Assembly: GCF_038070315.1 (NCBI RefSeq)
Contig: NZ_JBBPCC010000010.1
Span: 1 to 64,000 of the forward strand
DNA length: 64,000 nucleotides
DNA from: Paenibacillus_G filicis
GTDB lineage: Bacteria > Bacillota > Bacilli > Paenibacillales > NBRC-103111
Direction: 5' to 3'
A program made the position numbers and the translations under genes. Below the pieces are notes generated by a model. The model ran no database searches and had not been told where the DNA came from. It was given only the letters and a program-made list of their open reading frames with translations. Positions 34,508 to 42,125 of this stretch are shown in pieces; position 1 is the stretch's first letter; each line of letters opens with the position of its first letter.

Positions 34508-35770
34508 CTAGCGCTGAGGAGCGGCGGTTTCTGCCCGGGCATCGCCTTCGGCAGCATCGAGACTGCCGGACGGGCCAAAAAATTCGTAATGAATATCGGC
34601 CGCAGGAACTCCCCATTCGCTCAGGAAGCTGTTCACAGCTTTCATAAATGGTACCGGTCCGCAGAAGTAGAAGCTCGCTTCCCGGGTCGGCACCACCTGC
34701 TTCAGCCAGGCCAGATCGATGTAGCCCTCCTTATCATAGACCTGCTGCTCACGGTCCTGTTCGGTGGGCTGATTATAGCACCAGTGGACCGAGGCTTTCT
34801 CTAGACAGCCCGCAAGCTCCTCCACTTGCTGCTTCAGGGCGTGAGTCCCGCTGTTCTGAGCGGCATGGATGAAGGTAACGGGGCGCCCGGGGTGGGTATC
34901 GGCCACCGTGCTCAGCATGCTGACCAGCGGTGTCAATCCCACGCCTCCGCTCAGGAAGACCAGCGGCCGCTGATCCTGCCGATCGAGTGTGAAATCCCCG
35001 GCAGGAGCCGACAGCCAGAGCACATCCCCCAATTGGACCCCCTCATGCAAATAATTCGATACTTTCCCCGCTGGCTTGCCGGTGGAGGCCTCCTCGCGCT
35101 TAACGGAAATGCGGTAATAAGGATTGCCAGGCGCGTCGGACAGGCTGTATTGCCGAATATGCGTATGGGCTTCGCCCGGGATCTCCACTTTCACACTGAT
35201 ATATTGGCCTGGCTCGAAGGGAGCCAGAGCTTCTTCGTCCTGTGGAACCAAGTAGAAGGAGGTGATGACGCTGCTCTCCTGCACCTTGCGTTCCACGCGG
35301 AAGGCTCTGAAGTCAGCCCATCCGCCCGTTTGGCGCTCAGCCTGCTGATACATCTCCGCTTCGACTCCGATAAAGACGTTTGCAATCACGCCATAAGCCT
35401 CGGCCCAGGCCTGCAGAATATCCTCGGTAGCAGCGTCGCCCAGCACTTCCTTGATCGCCTGGAGCAGCGTTTGTCCGACAATGGGATAATGCTCGGGCCG
35501 CACGCCCAGACTGCGGTGCTTATGGGCAATCTGCCGCACGACCGGCAGAATCGACTCCAGCTTGTCGATATGCTGCGCCGCAGCGTACACGGCATTGGCT
35601 AGAGCCGTCTGCTGCCGGCCTTGGCTTTGATTCGCATGGTTGAATACGTTCAGCAGCTCCGGATGCCCGGTGAACAGCAGCTGGTAGAAGCGCTTGGTGA
35701 TGTCTGTTCCGTGCTTTTCCAGCGCCGGCACGGTGGATTTGATGATATGAATGGTCTTCTGACTTAACAT
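34508..35770 (-). CDS. hmp: Flavohemoprotein, nitric oxide dioxygenase
   Basis: A 420-residue enzyme that converts NO and O2 to nitrate with NAD(P)H. The globin domain carries Y29, Q53 and proximal H85, the same numbering as the E. coli enzyme. Next is the FAD domain (RQYSLSDAPGNPYYRISVKRE) and the NAD domain (LVFLSGGVGLTPLVSML, FYFCGPVPFM). The start at 35770 (MLSQKTIHIIKST) follows GTGAGGAG; a start 12 codons earlier has no site. It protects against nitrosative stress in the cytosol. A promoter with an Fnr-type palindrome lies upstream. Confidence 0.96.
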   Translation of the reverse strand: MLSQKTIHIIKSTVPALEKHGTDITKRFYQLLFTGHPELLNVFNHANQSQGRQQTALANAVYAAAQHIDKLESILPVVRQIAHKHRSLGVRPEHYPIVGQTLLQAIKEVLGDAATEDILQAWAEAYGVIANVFIGVEAEMYQQAERQTGGWADFRAFRVERKVQESSVITSFYLVPQDEEALAPFEPGQYISVKVEIPGEAHTHIRQYSLSDAPGNPYYRISVKREEASTGKPAGKVSNYLHEGVQLGDVLWLSAPAGDFTLDRQDQRPLVFLSGGVGLTPLVSMLSTVADTHPGRPVTFIHAAQNSGTHALKQQVEELAGCLEKASVHWCYNQPTEQDREQQVYDKEGYIDLAWLKQVVPTREASFYFCGPVPFMKAVNSFLSEWGVPAADIHYEFFGPSGSLDAAEGDARAETAAPQR

Positions 35771-35807
35771 AAATTTCTCCTCACTTTCATGGCTTCGGCA
35801 TACCACC

Positions 35808-35851
35808 AGTATAGGAGAAGAAGAATTTCACGCTGTGTGATTGTAATCACA
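35808..35851 (-). promoter_or_regulatory. hmp promoter with Fnr-type site
   Basis: On the minus strand a -10 TATACT (35813-35808) has no -35, but a palindrome TGTGATTGTAATCACA (35836-35851, 14 of 16 symmetric) is centred about 41.5 bp before the predicted start. TGTGA-N6-TCACA at -41.5 is the classic class II position for Crp/Fnr-family activators. Confidence 0.7.
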
Positions 35852-35991
35852 TCATTTCGCAAGAAAGTGTGACGGATTGAAAAAAGGATCGGATTCTCTG
35901 ATAATATAATGATGTCAGGATTCATTACGTGATATAAGAAAGAAATGGTGTGCTTCTTGTTTCTAGCTAAGGCAATGGAGGTGTGTGGAGC

Positions 35992-36765
35992 GTGTCTGTC
36001 ATTTCGAAGGCTATACAGATCTTGGACTTTCTAGTTCCCCAAGGAAGTGAACGAGAGGTTAGTATAACGGAGATCGGTCGCGAGCTGGGGATGCCGGTGC
36101 AAAGCGTCCACCGGATCCTGGCCTCGCTGTGTGAGCACGGCTGGGTCACCCAGAACCCGAAAAGCAAGAAATACAAGCTGGGCTTGTCCGTGATGAAATA
36201 CGGATTTCTCATGTGGGACAGCTTGATGCTGCGGTCGGTGGCCCGCCCGTTTATGGAGGAGCTGTGCAGCAAGACCAAGGAAACGGTCTATCTGGCGACC
36301 CGGGAAAACCTGGAGGGCGTGTACATCGATAGCATCGATTCTCCACAGCTGCTGAAAATCTCGGAGCCGATCGGTCTGAGGCTACCGCTGTTCGTCGGCG
36401 CCTCCAACCGCGCGATTTTGGCTTATTTGCCCGCTGACCTGCGAGAGAGGCTGTTGGCTCAGGCGCAATGGGAGCGGATCCCCTCTCTGAAACCTCTGTC
36501 ACGCGAAGCGATTGAACAAGATATCGAGCAAATCCGCCGCAGAGGCTACGCCATAACTTCGGGCGAAGCGACAGAAGGAACGACGGGGATCGGTGCTCCG
36601 ATTTTCTCCTATGAGCACACCGTTATAGGGTCCTTGAATTGTGCGGGCCCTTCGGTACGATTTACAGCACAACAAGTCGAGAAAATCAGCTATTATGTGA
36701 CGAAATATGCGGAGTTAGTCTCCGAGGAACTCGGGTATCGCCGCGTCCACCGCGGACATCCTTGA
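35992..36765 (+). CDS. IclR family transcriptional regulator
   Basis: About 257 residues. The N-terminal winged helix (SITEIGRELGMPVQSVHRIL) is followed by the IclR effector domain with its small-molecule pocket (LKISEPIGLRLPLFVGASNR, then TGIGAPIF). A GTG at 35992 fits the upstream ATGGAGG; a GTG at 35983 is too close to it. Usual targets are catabolic genes for aromatic or sugar compounds. No obvious target operon is adjacent, so it may act elsewhere. Confidence 0.92.
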   Translation: MSVISKAIQILDFLVPQGSEREVSITEIGRELGMPVQSVHRILASLCEHGWVTQNPKSKKYKLGLSVMKYGFLMWDSLMLRSVARPFMEELCSKTKETVYLATRENLEGVYIDSIDSPQLLKISEPIGLRLPLFVGASNRAILAYLPADLRERLLAQAQWERIPSLKPLSREAIEQDIEQIRRRGYAITSGEATEGTTGIGAPIFSYEHTVIGSLNCAGPSVRFTAQQVEKISYYVTKYAELVSEELGYRRVHRGHP

Positions 36766-36961
36766 GGGGGAGTAGAGCGCTGAGGCCATATGGCATGAGC
36801 CTGTATAGATAAAAAGCATCGTATTCCGCTATTCGGGAAAGTGTACTTCAGCAGACGAAGCAACTGTTGTAAGCTAATCTCACAGGCATGAAGGCGAAGA
36901 CATGGATGCCATTCATGCCAGCCCCAATCCTCAGAAGGGGAACGGATAGGGAGGCTTGCAG

Positions 36962-37684
36962 ATGAACTTGGTTTTGTTGAAGCATTTTTCTTTCGATGAC
37001 GAATCGGCATTGATCTCATGGGCAACCCGGAACGGTCATTCAGCGAGCGTCCTTTATCCGCCTGAGCTTACGATTTATCCAGAGCCGGATACGTTCGACA
37101 TGCTCATCATCCTCGGAGGGCCGATGAGCGTATATGAGGAGGCGCAGTATCCATGGCTAAAGCCTGAGAAGCAGTTTGTTAAGCGAGCAATGGAGCAGCA
37201 TAAAAAAGTGCTGGGGATCTGTCTCGGAGCCCAGATGATCGCCGAATTGGCCGGAGGGCGCGTATACCGCCACGCCCACAAGGAGATCGGATGGCACCGG
37301 GTGGAGCGGACCGGACAGAGCCATGGCTTGTTTCCGCTGCCGGATACGTTCACCAGCTTTCAATGGCACGGGGATGTCTTCGAGCTCCCGGAGGGGGCGG
37401 TACATCTGGCGAGGTCTGCAGCTTGTCCGCATCAAGCCTTTGCGCTCGGGCCGCATATTCTCGGCGTTCAGTTTCATCTGGAAACCTCGCCGGCCTGCAT
37501 CGAATCCATGCTGAAGCATTGGTCGGCGGAATTGATCGAAGGACCGTATATCCAGTCGGCCGCGGATATTCGAAGTGGACTGAGCCGCAGCGAAGCCTCC
37601 GCCGGGCTGCTTCACCGGATTCTCGACCGCCTCGGGGCTATTCAATCCCGCCAGTCGTTTACTTCACGAATCGTTCCATCGTAA
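36962..37684 (+). CDS. Type 1 glutamine amidotransferase
   Basis: 240 residues with the class I triad C87 (GICLGAQM), H172 and E174 (QFHLE), and the GGPMSVYEE oxyanion region. Stand-alone proteins of this type are often annotated as GMP-synthase-like amidotransferases or gamma-glutamyl hydrolases; the acceptor is unknown. GGGAGG precedes the ATG. Its last 26 bp overlap the end of the convergent gntR gene, an unusual tail-to-tail overlap. Confidence 0.9.
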   Translation: MNLVLLKHFSFDDESALISWATRNGHSASVLYPPELTIYPEPDTFDMLIILGGPMSVYEEAQYPWLKPEKQFVKRAMEQHKKVLGICLGAQMIAELAGGRVYRHAHKEIGWHRVERTGQSHGLFPLPDTFTSFQWHGDVFELPEGAVHLARSAACPHQAFALGPHILGVQFHLETSPACIESMLKHWSAELIEGPYIQSAADIRSGLSRSEASAGLLHRILDRLGAIQSRQSFTSRIVPS

Positions 37685-38384
37685 ACTTGAAGCGGTCACC
37701 GCGCACGATTCCGTACGAATACTCGATCGGCTGCTCCTTGTCATTATAAGTGAGCGATTCCAGCGCGAAAGCCGGGGAACCTGCCGGTACCCCCAGTAGG
37801 CGGCTGATGGCTTCTTCTGTCAGCACCGGCTCGATCGATTCCACCGAGCGATAAATGTTCACTTCGTACTTGGACCTCAGCAGGTCGAACAGGGAACCAG
37901 AGCAATCGTCATTCACGAGGCCGGGAGCTACTCGCCAAGGCAGGTAGGACGTGACATATTGCAGCGGCTCCCTATCTGCAACCCTCAAACGAACGAGCTT
38001 AACAACCGGGTCCTTCTCCTCGACATGCAGTGTTTCCGCCAAGGTGCTGTCCGCAGGGATCACGACAAGCTCCAAGACCTGGGAGTGAGAGGAGAGCCCT
38101 AAGTCCTTCATCTGCTCGACAAAAGTCCGGAGGTTCGGGGTAATCGACTCACGGATCTTCGGCTTCGAGACGAAGGTCCCTTTTCCCTGTATTCTCTGAA
38201 TATGCCCCTCGAACTCCAGCTGCTGCAGAGCCAGCCGGATGGTAGTGCGGGAAACCTCGTATTCCTGACCCAGCTCAGACTCAGTTGGCAGCTTATCCCC
38301 TAGAGCATACTTGCCCGATTTGATCAGATCGTGGAGTTTTTCTTTCACGCTAATATATAAGGATGCTCCTTGTTTTCCTTCCAT
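37659..38384 (-). CDS. GntR family regulator, UTRA (HutC) subfamily
   Basis: 241 residues. The winged helix (KLPTESELGQEYEVSRTTIR) is followed by a UTRA ligand domain (VVKLVRLRVADREPLQYVTSYLPW to the C-terminus). The start at 38384 follows GGGGGAAGG; an upstream ATG at 38438 has no site. Regulators of this group sense phosphosugars or amino sugars. It is divergent from the isomerase-kinase-glycosidase operon, whose promoter carries an 11-bp inverted repeat over the transcription start, so it is very likely the repressor of that operon. Confidence 0.93.
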   Translation of the reverse strand: MEGKQGASLYISVKEKLHDLIKSGKYALGDKLPTESELGQEYEVSRTTIRLALQQLEFEGHIQRIQGKGTFVSKPKIRESITPNLRTFVEQMKDLGLSSHSQVLELVVIPADSTLAETLHVEEKDPVVKLVRLRVADREPLQYVTSYLPWRVAPGLVNDDCSGSLFDLLRSKYEVNIYRSVESIEPVLTEEAISRLLGVPAGSPAFALESLTYNDKEQPIEYSYGIVRGDRFKFTMERFVK

Positions 38385-38593
38385 CGTGACACGCCTTCCC
38401 CCAAATGTGATCCAAACCATCAAAATAGGTTGTAACAAATTATTGAGAAATAAAAATAGATAGCTATATTCTAAACCTTTTCGAGCATCAATTACAACAA
38501 GCGTGACTAAAAACCAACTGAAATTCGCTTTTATAATGCGAAATTACTATCATTTAAAAAGAAAGAAGACGGGCCCTAACAAGGAAAATCATG

Positions 38594-38676
38594 TTGACAA
38601 TGTTTTGTTATGATAATATATTTGAAATGTAGTAACAACTTCGAATATTAGATTGATATTAATATTTGTTACTACA
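38594..38676 (+). promoter_or_regulatory. Sigma-A promoter with GntR-type operator
   Basis: TTGACA (38594-38599) and TATATT (38617-38622) have a 17-bp spacer. Perfect inverted arms TGTAGTAACAA (38628-38638) and TTGTTACTACA (38666-38676) start at the predicted transcription start. A third, imperfect half-site AAGTTGTTGCTG follows at 38676. This layout fits repression by the adjacent GntR protein. Confidence 0.75.
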
Positions 38677-38761
38677 AGTTGTTGCTGAAAGAATAGTGCA
38701 GCCGGAGAAATCCTGCTCATTACCTTTTTATAAGATTAAATAACCGGGAGAGGGATCAAGG

Positions 38762-39691
38762 GTGAGCGTAAGAGGAATCGGAATCAGTCTCAATGCCGAT
38801 ATGGTGAACGGCGATCTGGATGCTCTGGAGAAGCACTTGGGCTATATCGCGGATGCAGGCTGCGACTATGCCGAGTTGATTATGCATGGACTGGACGTCG
38901 TTATCGGGGGGCGTGTGCATCCTAGGCGACTGGAACTGGTGCGCCGTGTGCTGGACCGCTTCAAGCTCGGTTACACCTTGCATCTTCCTTACGAGCTGAA
39001 TTTGATGTCGCTGGAGAAGGGCGAGGACTATTATCGCGGCTTTGAAGCCGGCATCGAGCTGGCGTCTGCGATCGGCTGCGATACGATCGTATACCACAGC
39101 TCGTATGCGGTGCTGAACGACTCCAATCTGGAGCATTATTTTAAGCAATACGGAAAAAAGTATCATGAGGAGCTGTTCGCCATCCTGCTGGATGAAGATG
39201 CGAATCGGCTGCGTGAGCTTGGGCGATTGGCCCAGGGAGCAGGGGTTCAAATAGGAATTGAGAATAATATCTGGTATGACATCAGGCAGGAGTATACGTA
39301 TGGCATTCGTCCACAGGACGTGGTCCGGCATATCAGGCGGGTCGGGTTGCCGAATGTCGGGATGACCTTAGATATCGGGCACTGTTACTTGACCTCCATC
39401 GCGTACGGTTATGATTTCAAGGATGCGATTCTCGATGCGCTCCCTTACGTGTTGCATCTTCATGTGCACGATAATTTTGGCAAGCTGAAGGACGCCAAGA
39501 GCTATATGAGCAACCTGCCCTACGGGTACGGGGACCTGCATCTTCCGATAGGGTGGGGTTCGATCCCTTACCCGGAGGTATTCGACTGGCTGAGGAGCTA
39601 TGAGGGGATCGTCAATATGGAAATTGAGTTTCGCTTTTATCCTCATTTTCAGGAATGCGTGGAAGAGATGAAGAAGTTACTATCCGCCTAA
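38762..39691 (+). CDS. Sugar phosphate isomerase/epimerase (TIM barrel)
   Basis: 309 residues. AP-endonuclease-2/xylose-isomerase-like barrel: IGISLNADMV, YAELIMHGLDVV, IGIENNIWYD (metal Glu), MTLDIGHCYL (Asp, His), LHLHVHDNFGK (His-x-His) and a terminal MEIEFRF. These are the metal-binding positions of the family. The GTG start is preceded by GGGAGAGG. It heads the operon and presumably interconverts the sugar that the next gene phosphorylates. Exact substrate unknown. Confidence 0.85.
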   Translation: MSVRGIGISLNADMVNGDLDALEKHLGYIADAGCDYAELIMHGLDVVIGGRVHPRRLELVRRVLDRFKLGYTLHLPYELNLMSLEKGEDYYRGFEAGIELASAIGCDTIVYHSSYAVLNDSNLEHYFKQYGKKYHEELFAILLDEDANRLRELGRLAQGAGVQIGIENNIWYDIRQEYTYGIRPQDVVRHIRRVGLPNVGMTLDIGHCYLTSIAYGYDFKDAILDALPYVLHLHVHDNFGKLKDAKSYMSNLPYGYGDLHLPIGWGSIPYPEVFDWLRSYEGIVNMEIEFRFYPHFQECVEEMKKLLSA

Positions 39692-39710
39692 GCTACAAGG
39701 AGAACGAGTT

Positions 39711-40619
39711 ATGGACAACTACGATATATTGATTTGCGGACCTATCTTCACGGATCTGATCTTCTCCGGTGTTCCCCGGATGCCGGAGCCGGGTGAGGAG
39801 GTATTCAGCCAAGGCTTCGATATTACGTGCGGGGGCAGCACCTATATTACGTCGGTGGCCATGGCGAGGCTGGGGATGAAGGTAGGCGTGCTAGCTCCGT
39901 TGGGAGAGGATTTTCTCAGCAAGTTTATCCAGGAGCAGCTGCGCCAGGAAGGCTTGTCCACGGAGCATGTGTACCACGCGGGAAGATCCTTCCGTCAAGT
40001 GACGGCGGCTATCAATTGCGGTGGAGACCGCGCATTCGTCACGTATCAGGACTCGCTGGATCACGAAGGGTACATCGCGTATCTCTTGGATACGCTGGAC
40101 CGGATGGAGACGAGCATGCTGGTCATTAACGCCCGGCGTGAATATGAGCCTGTCATACGGAAGGCGCGCGACCAAGGAGTGACCATCGTGCTGGATATCG
40201 GCTGGGACGATGAATGGATCTATAGCACGGAGCTGAAGGAGCTGCTCCGGCTGGGGGATTGGTTTACGCCGAATCTATCCGAAGCTCTGGCGATATCGGG
40301 GCAAGATCGTCCCGAGGAAGCCCTTAAGATGCTGTGCAATCTGGTTCGTACCCCGGTCATCAAGCTGGGGCCGGCCGGGGCCATGTTCCGGGCGGAGGAT
40401 GGGATTCGCTATGTACCCGTCACTTCTGTGCAAGACCCTGTCGATACGACGGGAGCCGGCGATAACTTTCTAGCCGGCTTGCTGACGGGCGTACTGAAGG
40501 GCTGGGAGTTGACCGATGCGATCCGGCTCGGCAATTACTGCGGAGCCCAATCGGTTCAGGGCATTGGCGGTAATGCAGTTTCACCTACATGGGAGCAGGT
40601 ACTATCTTCATTTAAATAA
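39711..40619 (+). CDS. PfkB family carbohydrate kinase
   Basis: 302 residues. The ribokinase-like fold opens with DILICGPIFTDLIFSGVPRM; the sugar-binding GG pair is in DITCGGSTYITSVAMARLG. The C-terminal signature DTTGAGDNFLAGLLTG contains the catalytic Asp (about residue 250). It phosphorylates a sugar with ATP in the cytosol. It is 19 bp after the isomerase and 27 bp before the GH4 gene, forming one operon. Confidence 0.93.
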   Translation: MDNYDILICGPIFTDLIFSGVPRMPEPGEEVFSQGFDITCGGSTYITSVAMARLGMKVGVLAPLGEDFLSKFIQEQLRQEGLSTEHVYHAGRSFRQVTAAINCGGDRAFVTYQDSLDHEGYIAYLLDTLDRMETSMLVINARREYEPVIRKARDQGVTIVLDIGWDDEWIYSTELKELLRLGDWFTPNLSEALAISGQDRPEEALKMLCNLVRTPVIKLGPAGAMFRAEDGIRYVPVTSVQDPVDTTGAGDNFLAGLLTGVLKGWELTDAIRLGNYCGAQSVQGIGGNAVSPTWEQVLSSFK

Positions 40620-40646
40620 AAACGGTCATATTCGGGGAGGCGCAAG

Positions 40647-42026
40647 ATGATGAAACTGGCGATTTTGGGTGGCGCAGGGATGAGAACGGCACTGCTGGTA
40701 AACGGATTGATTCGGCATTCGGAGGAGCTTCAATTTGACGAAGTTGCTTTGTTTGATAACGATGAGCAGCGCCTCCGCATCATGGGCGGCTTATCGAGGT
40801 ATATCGCAGAATCCAAGGGGTCTACATTTAAAGTTACGTTTACTACGGATATCCGGGAGGCCGTCCGCGGCGCCGACTTTATTTTCTCTGCGGTTCGCGT
40901 AGGCCAAGAAGAAAGCCGGGTACATGACGAGCGCGTTGCTTTGAAGCACGGCGTCTTGGGACAAGAAACGACCGGCCCGGGCGGCTTCGCCATGGCGCTG
41001 CGGACGATTCCGGTGATGCTGGAATACACGCGCATTATTCATGAAGAGGCTCCCAACGCCTGGCTGCTCAACTTCAGCAACCCGTCCGGCCTGCTCGCCC
41101 AAGCGATGAATACGTACGGCCATTGCAAGGCCATCGGCATCTGCGACGCGCATGCGGGGATGAAGAATGCGCTGAGCCGGTTTCTCGGGGTACATTTCTC
41201 ACGGCTACAGGTCGATTACTATGGCCTGAACCACTTGGGCTGGATACCGAGAGTCTACCTCGATGGCGTCGATCAGATGCCGGTGCTGCTGGACCGCTTC
41301 GAGGAGCTGGCCAAGTCCGCGCATGTGTTCAGCTTCTTCGAGCCGGAGCTGATCCGCAACATCGGGATGCTGCCGAACGAATACCTGTACTATTTCTATT
41401 ATCACGATCAATCGGTTAGACATATCTTGCAGGCGGGGGAAACCCGCGGGGAACAGATTGTGCAGCTGAACCGTCCCCTGTTGGAGCGGATCGCTCCACT
41501 GGTTCGTGAAGGCAAGCTGGCCGAGGCTTGGAAGGATTATAACGACACGCTGGATAAGCGCTCCAGCACGTATATGTCGAAGGAAACGTCCGGGCAGCTG
41601 CATAATATCCATGAGAGTGAGGCTCCGGCGCTCAACCAATTCGAGGAAGAGGGCTATGAAGGGCTCGCCATCAATGTGATCAAGGGCATTCACTTGAATA
41701 AGCAGCAGGTGCTGACGCTCAATGTGCCGAACCGCGGGACAATCCAAGGTCTGAAGCCCGATGATGTCGTCGAGGTGCCTTGCCTGGTGAATCAGAACGG
41801 CCCGTCGCCGCTGACGGTCGGCGAAATTTCTGACCTCGCGATGTCGTTGATCCAGCCGGTCAAAACGTATGAGCGCCTGACGGTGGAAGCCGCTGTGAAG
41901 GGGGATTACCAAGCCGCGCTAAACGCTCTGACGGTGCATCCGATGGTTCCTTCCTTCACAGTAGCCAAGTCAATTCTCGATGAATACTTGCAGGTGCATA
42001 GAGCCTATTTGCCGCAATTTCAGTAA
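40647..42026 (+). CDS. GH4 family NAD-dependent glycosidase
   Basis: 459 residues. The N-terminal Rossmann motif LAILGGAGMRTALLV binds NAD; the family motif QETTGPGG follows; metal ligands are the Cys in GICDAH and the His in LNHLGW. GH4 enzymes cleave alpha- or beta-glycosides by an oxidation-elimination mechanism needing NAD and Mn. The sequence leans to the 6-phospho-beta-glucosidase branch, but a phosphorylated substrate is not certain since no PTS is present here. GGGAGG precedes the ATG. Confidence 0.92.
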   Translation: MMKLAILGGAGMRTALLVNGLIRHSEELQFDEVALFDNDEQRLRIMGGLSRYIAESKGSTFKVTFTTDIREAVRGADFIFSAVRVGQEESRVHDERVALKHGVLGQETTGPGGFAMALRTIPVMLEYTRIIHEEAPNAWLLNFSNPSGLLAQAMNTYGHCKAIGICDAHAGMKNALSRFLGVHFSRLQVDYYGLNHLGWIPRVYLDGVDQMPVLLDRFEELAKSAHVFSFFEPELIRNIGMLPNEYLYYFYYHDQSVRHILQAGETRGEQIVQLNRPLLERIAPLVREGKLAEAWKDYNDTLDKRSSTYMSKETSGQLHNIHESEAPALNQFEEEGYEGLAINVIKGIHLNKQQVLTLNVPNRGTIQGLKPDDVVEVPCLVNQNGPSPLTVGEISDLAMSLIQPVKTYERLTVEAAVKGDYQAALNALTVHPMVPSFTVAKSILDEYLQVHRAYLPQFQ

Positions 42027-42044
42027 GCGGCTGAGGTGTCAAGG

Positions 42045-42080
42045 GCAGCTTCTCCCGGTTAGGGGGAGGCTGCTTTTTTT
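42045..42080 (+). terminator. Rho-independent terminator of the GH4 operon
   Basis: Stem GCAGCTTCTCCC/GGGGGAGGCTGC (with mismatches and G-U pairs), loop GGTTA, then seven T residues. Confidence 0.85.
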
Positions 42081-42125
42081 GAAGTGAAAGTAGGTCGCCC
42101 GGGTGAAGTCGAGTGCTGCACCAGG

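Noticed and set aside
34826..35602. 258-codon plus-strand frame opposite hmp
   Set aside because: The minus strand encodes a complete flavohemoprotein; the opposite frame shows no family features.
41205..41912. 235-codon minus-strand frame in the GH4 gene
   Set aside because: Antisense shadow with no start signal; the plus-strand frame has all GH4 motifs.
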